From positions 8,680,001 to 8,744,000 of the forward strand of contig JAULSR010000002.1 of assembly GCA_030512295.1 (NCBI GenBank): 64,000 nucleotides of DNA, given 5' to 3'. This DNA comes from Bombardia bombarda (Eukaryota > Ascomycota > Sordariomycetes > Sordariales > Lasiosphaeriaceae). A program made the translations under genes and the position numbers. The notes below the pieces were generated by a model, which saw nothing but the letters and a program-made list of their open reading frames with translations, made no database searches and had not been told where the DNA came from. Below, piece by piece: positions 46,679-58,201 of the stretch (the first letter of the stretch is position 1; each line of letters starts with the position of its first letter).

Positions 46679-48559
46679 ATGGCGCCCTCTATACCCTCGA
46701 GCGAACACAGGCTCGACTACCCGCTGTACGCCGTCGACTTCGACCCGCAAGATGCGAACCGCGTCGTGGTGGGCGGCGGCGGCGGCGCTGGCAGGAGCGG
46801 AGTTGGAAACAAGATAACCGTGCTGGACGCATCGCACCAAGAGGCCCTCCAGGTCGTGTCCGAGCTCGACCTGAGCCGCGACGAAGACAGCGTCAACACG
46901 CTCGCCGTCGGCCCCCGCAGGAAAAACGCCCTCACCATCTATGCCGGCATCAACTCGAGCGAGGCCAGCATAAAAAAGGGCAAGAACGAGCATTTCCGCG
47001 TATTCGGCGTTGACCCGACGCCCAAGGCCAAGTCCACCAGCGCCCCCAAGATCACAGAGCTGTCGCGCTCCACCCTCTTCTCGTCCAAGGACCCAGAGGC
47101 CTACCAGAGAGTCCTGAGGATATCGCCGCCCTTTCCCGAACCATCCCGCCAAGTAGGCGCCGTCGCGACCGGCCTCGCCAAGGACCCCCAAATCACCATT
47201 TTCGACATCCCCTTCACCTCCGCCGACGGCGTCACGCCAAAGCTCAGGGGCGAGATAGAGCCCGCCAAGGAGGCCATGGACCTGGACCTGCTGCAGACGG
47301 GCGACGACGAGTGGCAGCTAGTCTACTGCAACGACTACGAAATCTACACCAAGGACATTGGCGGCAAGGGCAACAAGGACGCGCCCACCTGCGTCTTCAC
47401 CATGCCCCACAACGACTCCCGCCCCTCGTTCAGGTCGATCCGCTACCTGTCGCCGACTTTTGTCCTCGCGGTCGCGAACCTGCCCAAGGCTGGCGGCGTC
47501 GTGCTCCAGGGCTTCCGCCTGCCCAAGCCCGAGCAGGGCCAAGCCGGCACCGCCCGACTGGCCCTCTCGGCGCACCTCCCCACGAGCGTGGCGCGCGCCA
47601 CAGGCATGGCAGTCCGCGGCCTCTCGCCTCGCGCCAGCCCCTCGGCCAAGCAGGAGAACTCGCAGTTCGTCGTCGCCGTGACAGGCCAGGACAGCTCCAT
47701 CACCATCTACACCCTCAACCACCAGGTTATGGGCGACATCAACCTCATCAACCGCCTCTACCCCGTCACCACCATCAAGGCAGTCCACCCGGGCCCCATA
47801 TCCGGCATAGCCTTTTCCCGCTTTGTCCCCCCACCGCCATCCTCCTCCAAGACACCAACACCAACACCAAAACCAACCCTCAAACTCGCCTCCATCGGCT
47901 CCATGGGCAACACCTGCGTCGTCCACACCCTCCCCCTCAAGAAAATCGTCGAGTCCTCATCCACAACCACAACGACCAGCGCCTCCCCCACCACCCGCTA
48001 CATTCTCGCCCTCAAGTCCCACGACCCCATGGTCACCAGCCTCTTCACCTTCGTCGCCATCATCCTCGCCCTCGCCGCCCTGCTCGCCCAGGGCTTCTGC
48101 GAGGTCAAGGGCATCTCGCGCCCCATCATCGGCGCCCGCCACTACACCCCCGTCCGCTGGCACGAGACCTGGACCACCACCCGTCCTGCTTCACTCATCG
48201 ATGACAGCCCTCATCAAAGCGGGTTCTTGGCGCAGTATCTCGCCGAGAAGCACCAGCTGCTGCTCGGGACGGGGGACAAGGTTGTTTTGAGCGGCGACGC
48301 AGAGGGCGATGCGGTCAAGATTGGGAAGCATGAGGGGAGTGATGGCGGATTGGGAGGAGAAGAAGAGAAAGTGGAGGGGGCGCCGGCGCCGGCTACGAAT
48401 GGCAGGGAGTGGGACCAGCTGCCGCTGGCGGAGAAGCTAGCGTGGAAGGCGAAGTTGAAGAAGGCGGGCCATTGGGGCGAGGAGATGGGCGAGGCGGTTT
48501 TTAAGGGGGTTTTGTTTGGGGAGATTGGCGGGTTGGTTGCTAATATTGTGGGGGCTTAG
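46679..48559 (+). CDS. SEC12: SEC12-type guanine nucleotide exchange factor for Sar1
   Basis: ER membrane protein that loads GTP on Sar1 to start COPII coat assembly. Single exon, 626 residues. The N-terminal 430 residues form a cytosolic WD40-like propeller. Near its start the Gly-rich VVVGGGGGAGRSGVGNKI stretch matches the conserved first blade, where the potassium-binding loop of SEC12 follows. Other blade-like repeats include FRSIRYLSPTFVLAVANLPK and IKAVHPGPISGIAFS. One membrane helix lies at about 452-473 (TSLFTFVAIILALAALLAQ), followed by a lumenal tail of about 150 residues, giving the type II topology of the family. The lumenal tail is acidic and Gly-rich in the middle. Propeller, single helix and length together make the call firm. 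Confidence 0.9.
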   Translation: MAPSIPSSEHRLDYPLYAVDFDPQDANRVVVGGGGGAGRSGVGNKITVLDASHQEALQVVSELDLSRDEDSVNTLAVGPRRKNALTIYAGINSSEASIKKGKNEHFRVFGVDPTPKAKSTSAPKITELSRSTLFSSKDPEAYQRVLRISPPFPEPSRQVGAVATGLAKDPQITIFDIPFTSADGVTPKLRGEIEPAKEAMDLDLLQTGDDEWQLVYCNDYEIYTKDIGGKGNKDAPTCVFTMPHNDSRPSFRSIRYLSPTFVLAVANLPKAGGVVLQGFRLPKPEQGQAGTARLALSAHLPTSVARATGMAVRGLSPRASPSAKQENSQFVVAVTGQDSSITIYTLNHQVMGDINLINRLYPVTTIKAVHPGPISGIAFSRFVPPPPSSSKTPTPTPKPTLKLASIGSMGNTCVVHTLPLKKIVESSSTTTTTSASPTTRYILALKSHDPMVTSLFTFVAIILALAALLAQGFCEVKGISRPIIGARHYTPVRWHETWTTTRPASLIDDSPHQSGFLAQYLAEKHQLLLGTGDKVVLSGDAEGDAVKIGKHEGSDGGLGGEEEKVEGAPAPATNGREWDQLPLAEKLAWKAKLKKAGHWGEEMGEAVFKGVLFGEIGGLVANIVGA

Positions 48560-49325
48560 CACTGAACTGAGTTGGGAGAAAGAGAGGGGAGGTTTGTCTG
48601 TAACTACTTATGGTACTGATCATTGTTATCTATGTGTTTATGTAAATGGGTGTAGGTAGGGTAGGTTGGTCCTGTTTGTAGAAAGCGGGTATAATTGAAG
48701 TATCATCAGCTTTGTACAATTGTCCGATGTTTGGTACTATCCCAGTAGCTTTGTTGCAACTATTACTGCCTATTTGTTATCATCAAATGAAGTAAAATAT
48801 GGACTTAGAGGTCTTGTACTAGTAAACTAGCATTAGTTCGTGGTTTTCCCATGATGTACCATTGGATGGTAGTTTGAAATCAATAATGGTCGCGGGATGG
48901 TCGGGATACAAAGAGGAAGGGTTCTTTCATAGAAGGTGTAATAGCTATCTATAGAGCATGATCTATCCGACATTTGTTGACGCAGGCTACAGAGACTGGC
49001 AGTTTTCAACTATGAAAATCTTCAGTTGCAACTACAGTAATTGTACAAGATCGAGTTAAATAGATAAATAAGCCAATTTCCTCTTGAAACACCTTCCCAA
49101 TCCTTTACAAAACCATCCCTTGCATAACCAACCCTTTTTATGTTACGTACGACATGTCTGTTTTAATCCTATAACCCACCCAAACGCCATTTCACTATCT
49201 CCTCTAACAGACTACTATTCACCTAAGCACAATTATCCTCAAAGCTAAGCCTCGACAAGAACGAACGGGTACTGATCTTGAAAAGAAAGCAAAACACACA
49301 AAATGAGCTGCGCAAGCGACATAAC
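48560..49325. other. Convergent intergenic region, 0.8 kb
   Basis: AT-rich DNA between the 3' ends of SEC12 and the first DUF5672 gene. No gene or strong repeat is seen. Confidence 0.6.
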
Positions 49326-50758
49326 TCACCAAGGCACAACCCCCCGCAGCACGGGATACTCAACTCCGTCTATCATCTCCGTCTCGTAATAATCCTCATC
49401 CTCCTCTTCCGCGAAACCATCACTACCATCACCCCGCTTCCACACCGCGCCACACGACCCAGGCAGATACTTGGCCACGTCCATCTGCAACGTCATCTTG
49501 ATCTCGGGGCAATAGTCCCATATGTGCTTGCGCAGCTCGGGCGTGCCCCAGTTGGCGCTGTGCAGATACTTGCCGCTGCCGCCCGTGTGGTAGCCCATGG
49601 GCTCGTAGAAGCCGCCGCGCCAGTCGTCGAGGCCCTTGACGTAGCTACCCTTCCTGGCTGCCTCTAGGGCTGCCGCTAGGGCTGCCGCTGCCTCGTCGTC
49701 GTCTTCGTCGTCATCGTCGGTATTCTGCGCAATGGTGGTGGCGGTGGTAGAGATCGTAGTCTGGTTCCATGCCTTCCCACTGACGGGGGCAGCGGCGGCG
49801 GTGGTGGTATCAGTTGCACCGGTGCTGATACCAGTACCATTAAGCCGGACCTTATCACCAGCATACTGCTCGCCCGAAAACGCAAGCGAGATAGTCCCGT
49901 TCGCCATCTTAGCTCCATGGCGATGGCCCAGCCGCTCCGTGAGCCACAAGTCCTCGGCATCCGACCCGGGAATGCGCTGCTGGTTCCTGAGCACGTCGAT
50001 GATGGCGCTGACCCTGCGCAGCGACAGCCCGCCGTTACCACCGTAGACCGAGTCGGTCCGCCAGGGTGCGCCGACCCAGTCGTACTCGAGGTAGTCATTG
50101 AGGCTCTGCTTGCTGTTTGCGCACAGCATGCTGTCCGTCTGGAAGATGAGCAGGTGCTCGGCCGGCTGGAGCACTGTCTCGTAAAGCCACAGGTTGGTGA
50201 GGAAACGGCTAATCTCTTCCTGCGAGCCCGTCGTCATGTTGGACGGGATGTAGGTCAGGTCGAGCTTACCGGCCGCGACGTGCTCGCGGATAGCGACGCT
50301 CTTGTTGATGTGCGCCACGCTCTCGTCCGAGCCCATGAAGCGGAAGCGCCAGTCTGGGGGCACGACGCTCATGAAGTGAAGCATCAGGGGGGCGAGGATC
50401 GGCGACGACCGGTTCTCGATCAGGAGGGCTACCTTGGACTCGTTAAACCTCGATGCCTGCTGCCGGTAGTGGTACTCGAGCGAGAGGGTAGGTATGGCCA
50501 GACCGGCAGAGTGTAGCGCGGCAGAGGAAAGCCATATGGATAGTGTCCTACGACGGTTGTCAGTTAACAATACTCTATCCGGTTCATTCGTGAGATCTTT
50601 GCATACAGAAAAAGCACAACTCCGCCAGCCATGCGCATTCGCCGACTTGTCCGTCCCCATGCCGCCATTGCAACCCGACTTCCATGTTGTTGTAAGTCGG
50701 CCAACGTCATCTCATTCAGCATTTTGCCGTAGACACCGAAACCCTCGGGAAGGGGCAT
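49326..50758 (-). CDS. DUF5672-family type II membrane protein, probable glycosyltransferase (copy 1)
   Basis: Exons 50607-50758 and 49326-50547 join in phase across a 59-nt intron (GTATGC donor, TTAACTGAC branch, CGTAG acceptor) and give 457 residues. The intron interrupts the membrane anchor (about residues 44-68), and its removal makes one continuous hydrophobic helix. The lumenal domain opens with SKVALLIENRSSPILAPLML and continues with SVVPPDWRFRFMGSDESV. A likely DxD-like site follows in FQTDSMLCANS, then WVGAPWRTDSVYGGNGGLS and AEDLWLTERLG. This layout matches fungal DUF5672 proteins, thought to be Golgi or ER glycosyltransferases. A Thr/Ala-rich and then acidic insert (about residues 320-375) is absent from the neighbouring paralogue. 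It lies head to head with copy 2. Donor and acceptor sugars unknown. Confidence 0.85.
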
Positions 50759-52170
50759 GCTTATAGCGGCGGCCCAGGTTCCCTCATAGGAACCCGCGAC
50801 TCAGGGTTTCCGTAATAGTCTCGAACTCCTGAGGACTCAAGGCAGCCAGCCTCAAGGTACGCTCATCAACCGAAACCGAAGTCCGTCTCACCCTTCTGAA
50901 GAGGGTGACGCAAGCTCCCTCCAGTTGGTGAGTGGAGTGTGGGACCCCGGTCCCTGGTTCGTCAGCTCTTTGCACGATCTGAAACTCCAATGAGCGATGC
51001 CTCTCTGCACAATAGCAATCAAAACAACAATGAAAAGCAGGCTTTCCAAGGCCGCGAATTGAGGGACAACGGAAGCTGTCTTCGAAAAATATTTGCATTC
51101 AACCACCGTGCCAGATCAACAAGACCAGAAATCAAATTATCGGGAAGGCAGCGAGAACTTGATATAATGGTGGCTTGAAATAAGATGGAAACAGCTGCAT
51201 TTGGCATGGCTGGCACACCCCTTTTTTATCAGCTGGTGTCGGTGCCGGAGTACTTCTGAGGTACCGCCAAGTACAAGCATATTTTTGTTTGAGACTGTCC
51301 GATGATTTGCGGACCGACGCCGCTTGACTGGTTCCATGCATGTCAGCGACGGAATCAAGCAGCGCTATCGATAGACCGTCCAGGAACGGAAAGATACGGG
51401 TTGGTATATTTTCGAACCTGGGTAACACGGTCAGCTAGGCACTATTGTTTGGCCGAAGGTCGGTAGGACAATGCGACAGAAGAAGTGATTCAATCAAAGA
51501 TATCTCCACCATATGGTGATTTGATGGAGGGAACTGGCAGTCAGAAGTTCCGGACAAGCCAACAACTTTTTCCAGAAAGTCCAAACAAGGTACGAATACG
51601 AAGTACGGATAATGATTTCTGGGTCGTTTAGCGATCCTTGGCGACAAAGACATGCGCCTCGCGGCCTCGTCTCGTTAGAATTTGCCTTGGCGCTGTTCAC
51701 TGCAATGGTATGAACTATCTCCCAGAGTAGAATATTGCTATTTTTCATGTCAACGAAAAATGTAAAGCAACTTGCCATCTTGTTGTAACAGCTCACTTAA
51801 CTGCAATGTGGTCGAAGTTGGCAAGGCAGTCTGCGAGTTTTCCTTGATAATGCTGCTGCAAATGCGGCGTTGGAGGCAACCCCCACTACCCGAAGTACCC
51901 CAAGGTATATATCAACCCATGTATCAGCTGAGCCGCCCTAGATGCGTGGACATGGGCAACTGGGTTGGGCGACTGGGTTCTTTATTTCCACCATTCGCAT
52001 CGGTCCCATCTCACTTCTCGTGATCGCAGTTTTCATTTTGGCGGTTCGGCCGAAACTCTTTCATCAACATATCGATCTTTACTTGAAGTCCAAAGATGAT
52101 GGCAACGTCGTCTTGACTTTCAGCTGGCTTTCATCCCAGCTTTCGTTCACAGCTCGGGCCTGTTCTCACA
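50759..52170. promoter_or_regulatory. Divergent promoter region between the two DUF5672 genes
   Basis: A 1.4-kb gap with both promoters. No gene supported; the short frames on both strands lack protein features. No inverted repeat that would explain the head-to-head arrangement was found by eye. Confidence 0.5.
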
Positions 52171-53318
52171 ATGGCGAGCCCTCCAGTATCTCATCGGCCG
52201 GGCGTGCCCTCTCTCACGCGGAACAAGGTGTTGTTGATTGTTTCCCTAGCAATAACGTGAGTTTGTCGAGATTGAAGGTGCAGATATCGTAGTGTGTGTG
52301 TGTGTGTGTTGACGTGCTGTCTAACCTACCCAGGTGGTGGATCGCCTCACTTGTTCCACAATACAAACCCACGATACAGGCAAAGTTCAGAGCCAGATTG
52401 AACGAGGCCCTGCAGAAATTGCCGTCCATCAAGGTCGACTGGGACGTAACCAGCAGTGATCCGCGCAACGCATACAACTCTTCCAAAGTTGCCCTCTTGA
52501 TCGAGCCCAGGCCGCTGCCACACTTGGTACCACAGATATTGCACATGATCTCCGTGGTGCCGCCCGACTGGCGTTTTCTCTTCATCGGCTCCGAGAAGAG
52601 CGTGGTCAGCGTGGGGAGGGCATATGCCACCAAGCATCAGCAAGTGATTGGAAAGCTTGACTTGATGGTCTTGCCAGAGCCGTGGAAGATCGACAACAGG
52701 GAGGATGCCTTCAGGCTGCTGACTGACATACGATTTTATGACGAGTTCCTGCCTGGGGTGGAGTGGCTTTTGAGGTATGAGTCGGACAGTCTTCTCTGTG
52801 CCAACTCTGGGTCAAGTCTCAATGACTGGCTGGATTGGAGTTGGGTAGGCGCGCAGAGGTGAGTCTTGTGAACTTCCCCGGCTACTTTTCTAAAGGCTTA
52901 CACATCCAGAAAATTTGGTGACGCCTATGCGGGCAACGGCGGCCTTTCCCTTCGTCGAGTGTCTGTTATCCGACAAATCCTTGGCTTTCAAGCGAGACGC
53001 AACGACACGGAGCCCGAGGATCAATGGTTTTCCGTACGCGTGCCCACCTTGCCCGGCGCCAAGGTAACGACGGCCACCGACCAGCGCTTTGCCGTCGAGG
53101 ATGTGTGGTTTACCAGCCCGATGGGCTATCATGTCCCGAACGGAGGCCATAACCTATCCGATGCTGTTTGGGGCAGCGCCGGGCGGAGGAAGCAGATATT
53201 CGACTACTGCCCAGAGTTGACCATGATAATGGATATGAAGCTTGAAAGAGAGCGTTGCTACACGCAAAATCGACCTGTCGGTAATCCATGGACAGACGCC
53301 TCCTATCCGCCAAGTTAG
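52171..53318 (+). CDS. DUF5672-family type II membrane protein, probable glycosyltransferase (copy 2)
   Basis: Paralogue of the gene at 49326-50758. Exons 52171-52256, 52334-52858 and 52910-53318 join in phase to give 339 residues. The first intron has a GTGAGT donor and CTAAC branch and contains a (TG)9 run. The short first exon encodes MASPPVSHRPGVPSLTRNK and the start of the anchor; the join completes the helix (VLLIVSLAITWWIASLV). Shared motifs: SSKVALLIEPRPLPHLVPQI, SVVPPDWRFLFIGSEKSV, YESDSLLCANS, then GNGGLSLRRVSVIRQI and EPEDQWFS. It has no acidic insert and ends soon after the FDYCPELTMIMD segment, which corresponds to WDYCPEIKMTLQMD in copy 1. That makes it about 120 residues shorter. 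The sugar specificity is unknown. Confidence 0.85.
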
Positions 53319-56131
53319 CAGTCGACCAAGCGCGCGAAAAGCAAACATATGGCGAGAAACAGAGTCAGGGAGTGAGCAATTCGACCCGAGACGACTCAAG
53401 CTTTTGACAGCCGACAAGCGACAGCAAGAACAAGGTTCAGTGGTTGTTGGTCGAGCTTTAGGCGCCGTTTGTGTGACATGCCTGGTAGGAAGAGAATCCG
53501 GGGAATGCAGAAACGGGCAAGGAGGGAACATTGCACGCAGGAACATTACACGCGCATGTGGGATGGTCATGCATGCCACGTTACTAGCCCGGCCGAGGCA
53601 CTTATTTTCCAGTGATGTATGTGGTGGATAGGTTGTTTGCGGCACTCGAGTTCCTGGAAGAGTTGGTAATACGGCAGCCTTCTCTAGATGAGCGAGCATC
53701 GGAAGATAAAGTGCGATGACGACGACTCAAGCATGTCGGGTGCGCTCATATCTCACAACACAAAGTGGTTGCGACATGCAAGCTTGGATGTTGCCGCCGC
53801 TTGCAGAGCAGGCGGAAAACATGCCGCCATCGACAGGACCCCGCCGCCAGTACTGAGGTGGCGTCTGTCGGTGTCTGTACTCTCTGCCTTCCTTTCCGGG
53901 TGGAACAAGGAGTTTCTGCTTTCGGGAGGGAAGAGAACGGGTGCATGGACCTTGACAAAGTTCGGTCGGTGGGCACTCTCGAGTTTGGTGGCTTGGAGGT
54001 ACAATGCTCATGAGGAGCAGGCCACGACCTTCCTAGAAGAAGTCATGGGAAAAAGAGAGTAAGTGAACCTGGGACGATTGGCATACTAGGCCTTTAGTCT
54101 GCTGGGGGTTGGATCGTGTCCTATCGTTGCGTTATTTGGTTCAGAGTAAAAGGATGGATACACGGCAAGATGGAAGCAATAGGTTCTTCGACTGGGCAAG
54201 CATTACGTACATGTGGTCCCCAAGTGCGGAAGTTGACCGATCATACCCCTTTCGTCCCTTCCCCTTTTTCACATCTGCTCGAGATTTGTACCTTGGTGGG
54301 GACCTGGGCAGCTCCTTCTGTGCTAAAAACACAGTTGTCCATCACGAGGCACGCCTATGGGTTGTTCTTTCCTTGGTTTGTTAATGTCGAGCGGCAGATA
54401 GTTGGTCATAGCGCCTGATTATGAACTCCCTTCCTCACCTCCCCCGCTCCTCTCCTTCCCTTTCCCATCAGACACTTTTGTCTGTGTTTGGTTTCAGTCT
54501 TTACGTCAAGATACATGGCCGGCATAACGAGTACACCGCGGTTTACACCGCGTTGTGACACAGCGTGATAAGTTTCCGCCCTCAGCACTCGGTCAAACAC
54601 GTCGATGGCAATTCAGGCTCCTGAAGACACACAAAAGAGTCCCGCGATCGGCCGCCGAAGAATTGGAGATGTGCGACGGGATAGGAGAAAAAAAGCTGGA
54701 GCTCCGAGCTCTATATTGAGGTTGCGTGAAATGGTGGGCTGGACTACCGCTACCATTACCCCATCTGCAGCCTCCACACGACTTTTTTTTCCTTCTTCGT
54801 CTTGTCGTCTATTATGGTCTTCGGTTTGCCTGTTCCGCAGCTCCACCATACCATTTGGGTCACTTCAGCCAAAATAGAGTGTCGTTAATTGCCCAGCAGG
54901 TGTCAGTGACCTTTCTCCAAATTTGGCCCATATTGCCGCGTCAGCATTCTGGGGAAAATGCCAAGCTTTCGCGAGAGAAACGGCTAGGGGCATGCCGCCT
55001 GCCGCCCTGCCGCCCTGCCGCCATCCAGGTCCAGCCAGGTACAGGTCGTCCAGGTCCACTTCAGCGACGCATAGGGGGCCCAGCCAGATCTGCCGGGAAT
55101 TGACTATCAACCGTGCGGCTGATCGCTGTAGCTATCGTCAGGCCATCACCAGCGATCCCCAGACTTTCTCCGCGCGGAAATCATCCATGGATGGACACAC
55201 GCAAGTCCACGCGGGGCTTTGAAGAGGCCAGCAAAATCCTGTTCGGGTTCATGACTAGCCATGTCACTGCAACGTTTGCCAGTCAAGCACCGGGTTTCGC
55301 TTGCTTCGATGCTTCGATGCCTTACGCCTCGAGACGGCTGGTGATACCCTAACAAGGCGTCCACGGTTGCTGAGGAGCGATGGAACCGCTGATATTGAGC
55401 TCGTGCTTCGCCAAATATATTGATGCAGCATCCATTGGCCTCACCTTTTGGTTTTTCGTTCCTCCTGCAGGCCGCTACCGCCCGAATACAGCAGTCTCGG
55501 AACCCTCATGGCCCAGCTCAAGACCTCATTTTTGAAGCTGCGTATCGTATTGCACCGCGTCGGATCACTTGTTGCTAGTGCTCCCACCTCAGGCAGTCCT
55601 TTTCTCTGTCCAAGTGAGTAAGACATGATACCTTTCGCTGTCAGACTCGGCACCATAGACACCGGTGCCCGATAGGGACATCGACGTCGTTGCAGACAGC
55701 TCATGACAATACCAACATCGCGTCCAGGGCTAGCTGTGTGAGGCATGTAGACTCTATGTGGTGGTGTAGGTTGTGGTCACCACGCCCACGCCCCGTTTCC
55801 TGGCATGGTGGTATGTATCCTGCATTTTCATCTATACCGTCCGTCTGTCCTTCCATCCGGTTTTTTAGCTTCTCTCGTCTGTAACATTACCGCGTGTACA
55901 TGCAAGGCCCATTGTCCTCGCGGCCACAGATGCTGCTGTTAAGTATCCCGGCGGTTCCTCATTTATCATGCTTGCTCCTGTCTTCTCGTCTTTATCCCAT
56001 CAGCCGGTTGATGTCTGCCACTCATTCTCTTTAACTCGTCGGTCTTTCTTTCGTCCATAGCTGCATATACGCAGCCCTTCCCACTCCCCCTCCACACCCG
56101 CATCGCATTTAATATACACCCTAATACGACC
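53319..56131. other. Intergenic, 2.8 kb
   Basis: No gene supported. An open frame of 124 codons at 53688-54062 starts with ATG but shows no recognisable domain, signal peptide or homologue I know. Small GC-rich direct repeats (GCCCTGCC, CAGGTCCA units) occur at 55005-55060. The last 200 bp are the promoter of the chitin deacetylase gene, with a TATA-like TTTAATATACA about 20 bp before its start codon. Confidence 0.5.
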
Positions 56132-58201
56132 ATGAAGTTATCGTGTGCTCTCCTCGCCGCCTCGTTTGGCTTGGTAGCTGCCCATAACGATCATGAAGGT
56201 CGTCACATCCCCAAGCTCTTGGGAGGGAGGAAGTTTTTGTCGGATGTCAAGGTGCCTCGTGCCACAGATTCGGACAAGCATATACCCATTAGACAGCCTG
56301 TCGCATCTTCCCGGAACCAAGGCGGCTTAGAAAGGCGGGCGGACGACGCGAAATGCGGTGCTGGCGTTGGGAGCTGTGATGCAGGATACTGTTGCTCCTA
56401 TGAAGGGTACGAATTCTCTTCTCTCTCTACCCGACTGACAACAAATGTGTCAATTGTAGAATTCTCAAAAAATACTGACTTTCTGTTCAGGTGGTGCGGC
56501 AAGACGAAAGATTACTGCACCGCTCCCGACTGCCAACTGAGCTATGGCCCAGCTTGTGATGGAGTAAGATTCAGCTTCATACACGGATACGGTCAAGAGT
56601 CCGTGCTAATTAATGGCCACAGAACAAAAAGCCTTCTGGCGTAGATACCTCGGGGGTTGCGCGACCCAAGTCTGGGAACGTGCTGTACGGCGGGACGGGT
56701 GTCTACGATTGCGTCAACAATGGCGATGTCGCCCTTACATTCGATGACGGCCCGTACCTCTACACTGACGACCTGCTTGACAAACTAAAAGTATGCGCTA
56801 TGTCCTTGCACATGGGTCACACACCTACTTGCTTGCTAACACGAAAGACAGAGCTATGGCGCAAAGGCTACCTTCTTCATCACCGGTACCAACATCGGCA
56901 AGGGCATGATCAACGATCCAGCAACCCCTTATCCTGCAATTCTTAGGGTACTGGATATCTCTCATTTACTATTGTAGAGCTACATATGCTGACACCTCTC
57001 AAGAGAATGCATGCAGAGGGGCACCAAATTGCTAGCCACACCTGGTCTCACGAAAACGCCAGCCAGATGACCAACACACAGTTTACTAACCAGATGGTAT
57101 GGAACGAGATCGCAATCAACTCGGTCCTTGGATTCTTCCCGACATACATGAGGTAAGCAGTTCCCAGGCCACCAACCTACAGCTCCTCTGTCAATATGTG
57201 CTGACAGCCGCTCCAAGACCCCCTTACTCCATTTGCGAAAAGAACTGCCAGAGCATTCTGTCGACCCTTGGCTACCACACCATTTATTTTGACCTGGACA
57301 CAGCTGGCTATCTGAACGACAGCCCAGTCAAGATCCAGACCAGCAAGAACATTTGGGACCAAGCCATGCAAAATTCGGATCCCGAAGACGACAGCTTCCT
57401 GCAGATCGAGCACGACATACATTCCCAAACCGTGTACAACCTGACCGACTACGTCCTGACCTCCCTATTCGCCAATGGATATCAGGCAGTCACGGTTGGC
57501 CAGTGCCTTGGTGACCCTGCGTCCAATTGGTATCGCAACGGCCCACCCGGGTCTGTGAGCACAACCACCTCGTCCAGGACCTCCACCTCCACATCCACGA
57601 GTCGCAGCTCCAGCTCCAGCTCGAGCACCACCAACACCCGATCCACCACCTCTATCCGTACCTCTACCACCAGCACCAGGTCCTCTGCTACCCCAACACC
57701 GACTTCCAACGTCAGCACAAACGGCTCGTGCGGCAATGGAGTGACGTGCTCAGGCTCTCGTTTTGGAACATGCTGCTCCTCAAACAACTTCTGCGGCTCT
57801 ACAGATGACTATTGTCTCGTTTCCAATGGATGCCAAGCAGCTTTTGGCTCCTGCCAGGGAACAACATCCTCTTCGACTGGTAAGTGCTTCTTTTTATCCC
57901 AGTTTGTTTTTAGGCTGCACAAGTGATACAAACCGCCAAGCAAACCCTCAACTAATATAATCCGCCCACGCATGTAGTGAAAACAACGTCAACAACCACA
58001 AGAAAGTCAACCACTACCGCCACTCCCACCCCGACAGGTCTCCCCGTAAGCACTGACGGCAAGTGCGGGGCCGACTACGGCAAGACGTGCGTGGGGAGTG
58101 CATTTGGAACCTGCTGCGGTCCCCTGGGCGACTGCAGCTCAAGCACGATCGCTTGTCTATCTATTCTGGGCTGCCAAGTTGGATATGGGCAGTGCGTTTA
58201 G
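56132..58201 (+). CDS. Secreted chitin deacetylase (CE4) with three CBM18 chitin-binding modules
   Basis: Removes acetyl groups from chitin to give chitosan. Seven exons: 56132-56406, 56491-56563, 56623-56790, 56852-56947, 57004-57152, 57218-57879 and 57978-58201. All phases agree and give 548 residues. A signal peptide (KLSCALLAASFGLVAA) is followed by a basic, possibly processed stretch (LERRAD). The first CBM18 module is eight-Cys and split by an intron (CDAGYCCSYEG joined to WCGKTKDYC). The CE4 domain follows, with motif 1 LTFDDGP (two catalytic or metal-binding Asp) and motif 2 HQIASHTWSH (metal-binding His residues). The late motif LQIEHDIH is also present. A Ser/Thr-rich, probably O-glycosylated linker leads to two more CBM18 modules (FGTCCSSNNFCG and FGTCCGPLGDC), separated by a second linker. 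Probably acts at the cell wall or outside the cell; in fungi such enzymes serve wall remodelling and shielding of chitin. Confidence 0.93.

Noticed and set aside
47311..48290. Long alternative frames over the SEC12 gene on both strands
   Set aside because: Composition is that of out-of-frame GC-rich coding DNA (Pro, Arg, Ser); SEC12 motifs are only in the annotated frame.
52292..52312. (TG)9 run near the second DUF5672 gene as a regulatory element
   Set aside because: It lies inside the first intron; a simple repeat with no sign of function.
53688..54062. 124-codon ATG-initiated frame upstream of the chitin deacetylase
   Set aside because: No recognisable features and overlapping frames of similar length on both strands; not enough to call a gene.
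55005..55060. Short GC-rich direct repeats as a possible mobile element end
   Set aside because: Only small GCCCTGCC and CAGGTCCA units, no inverted termini or target-site duplication.
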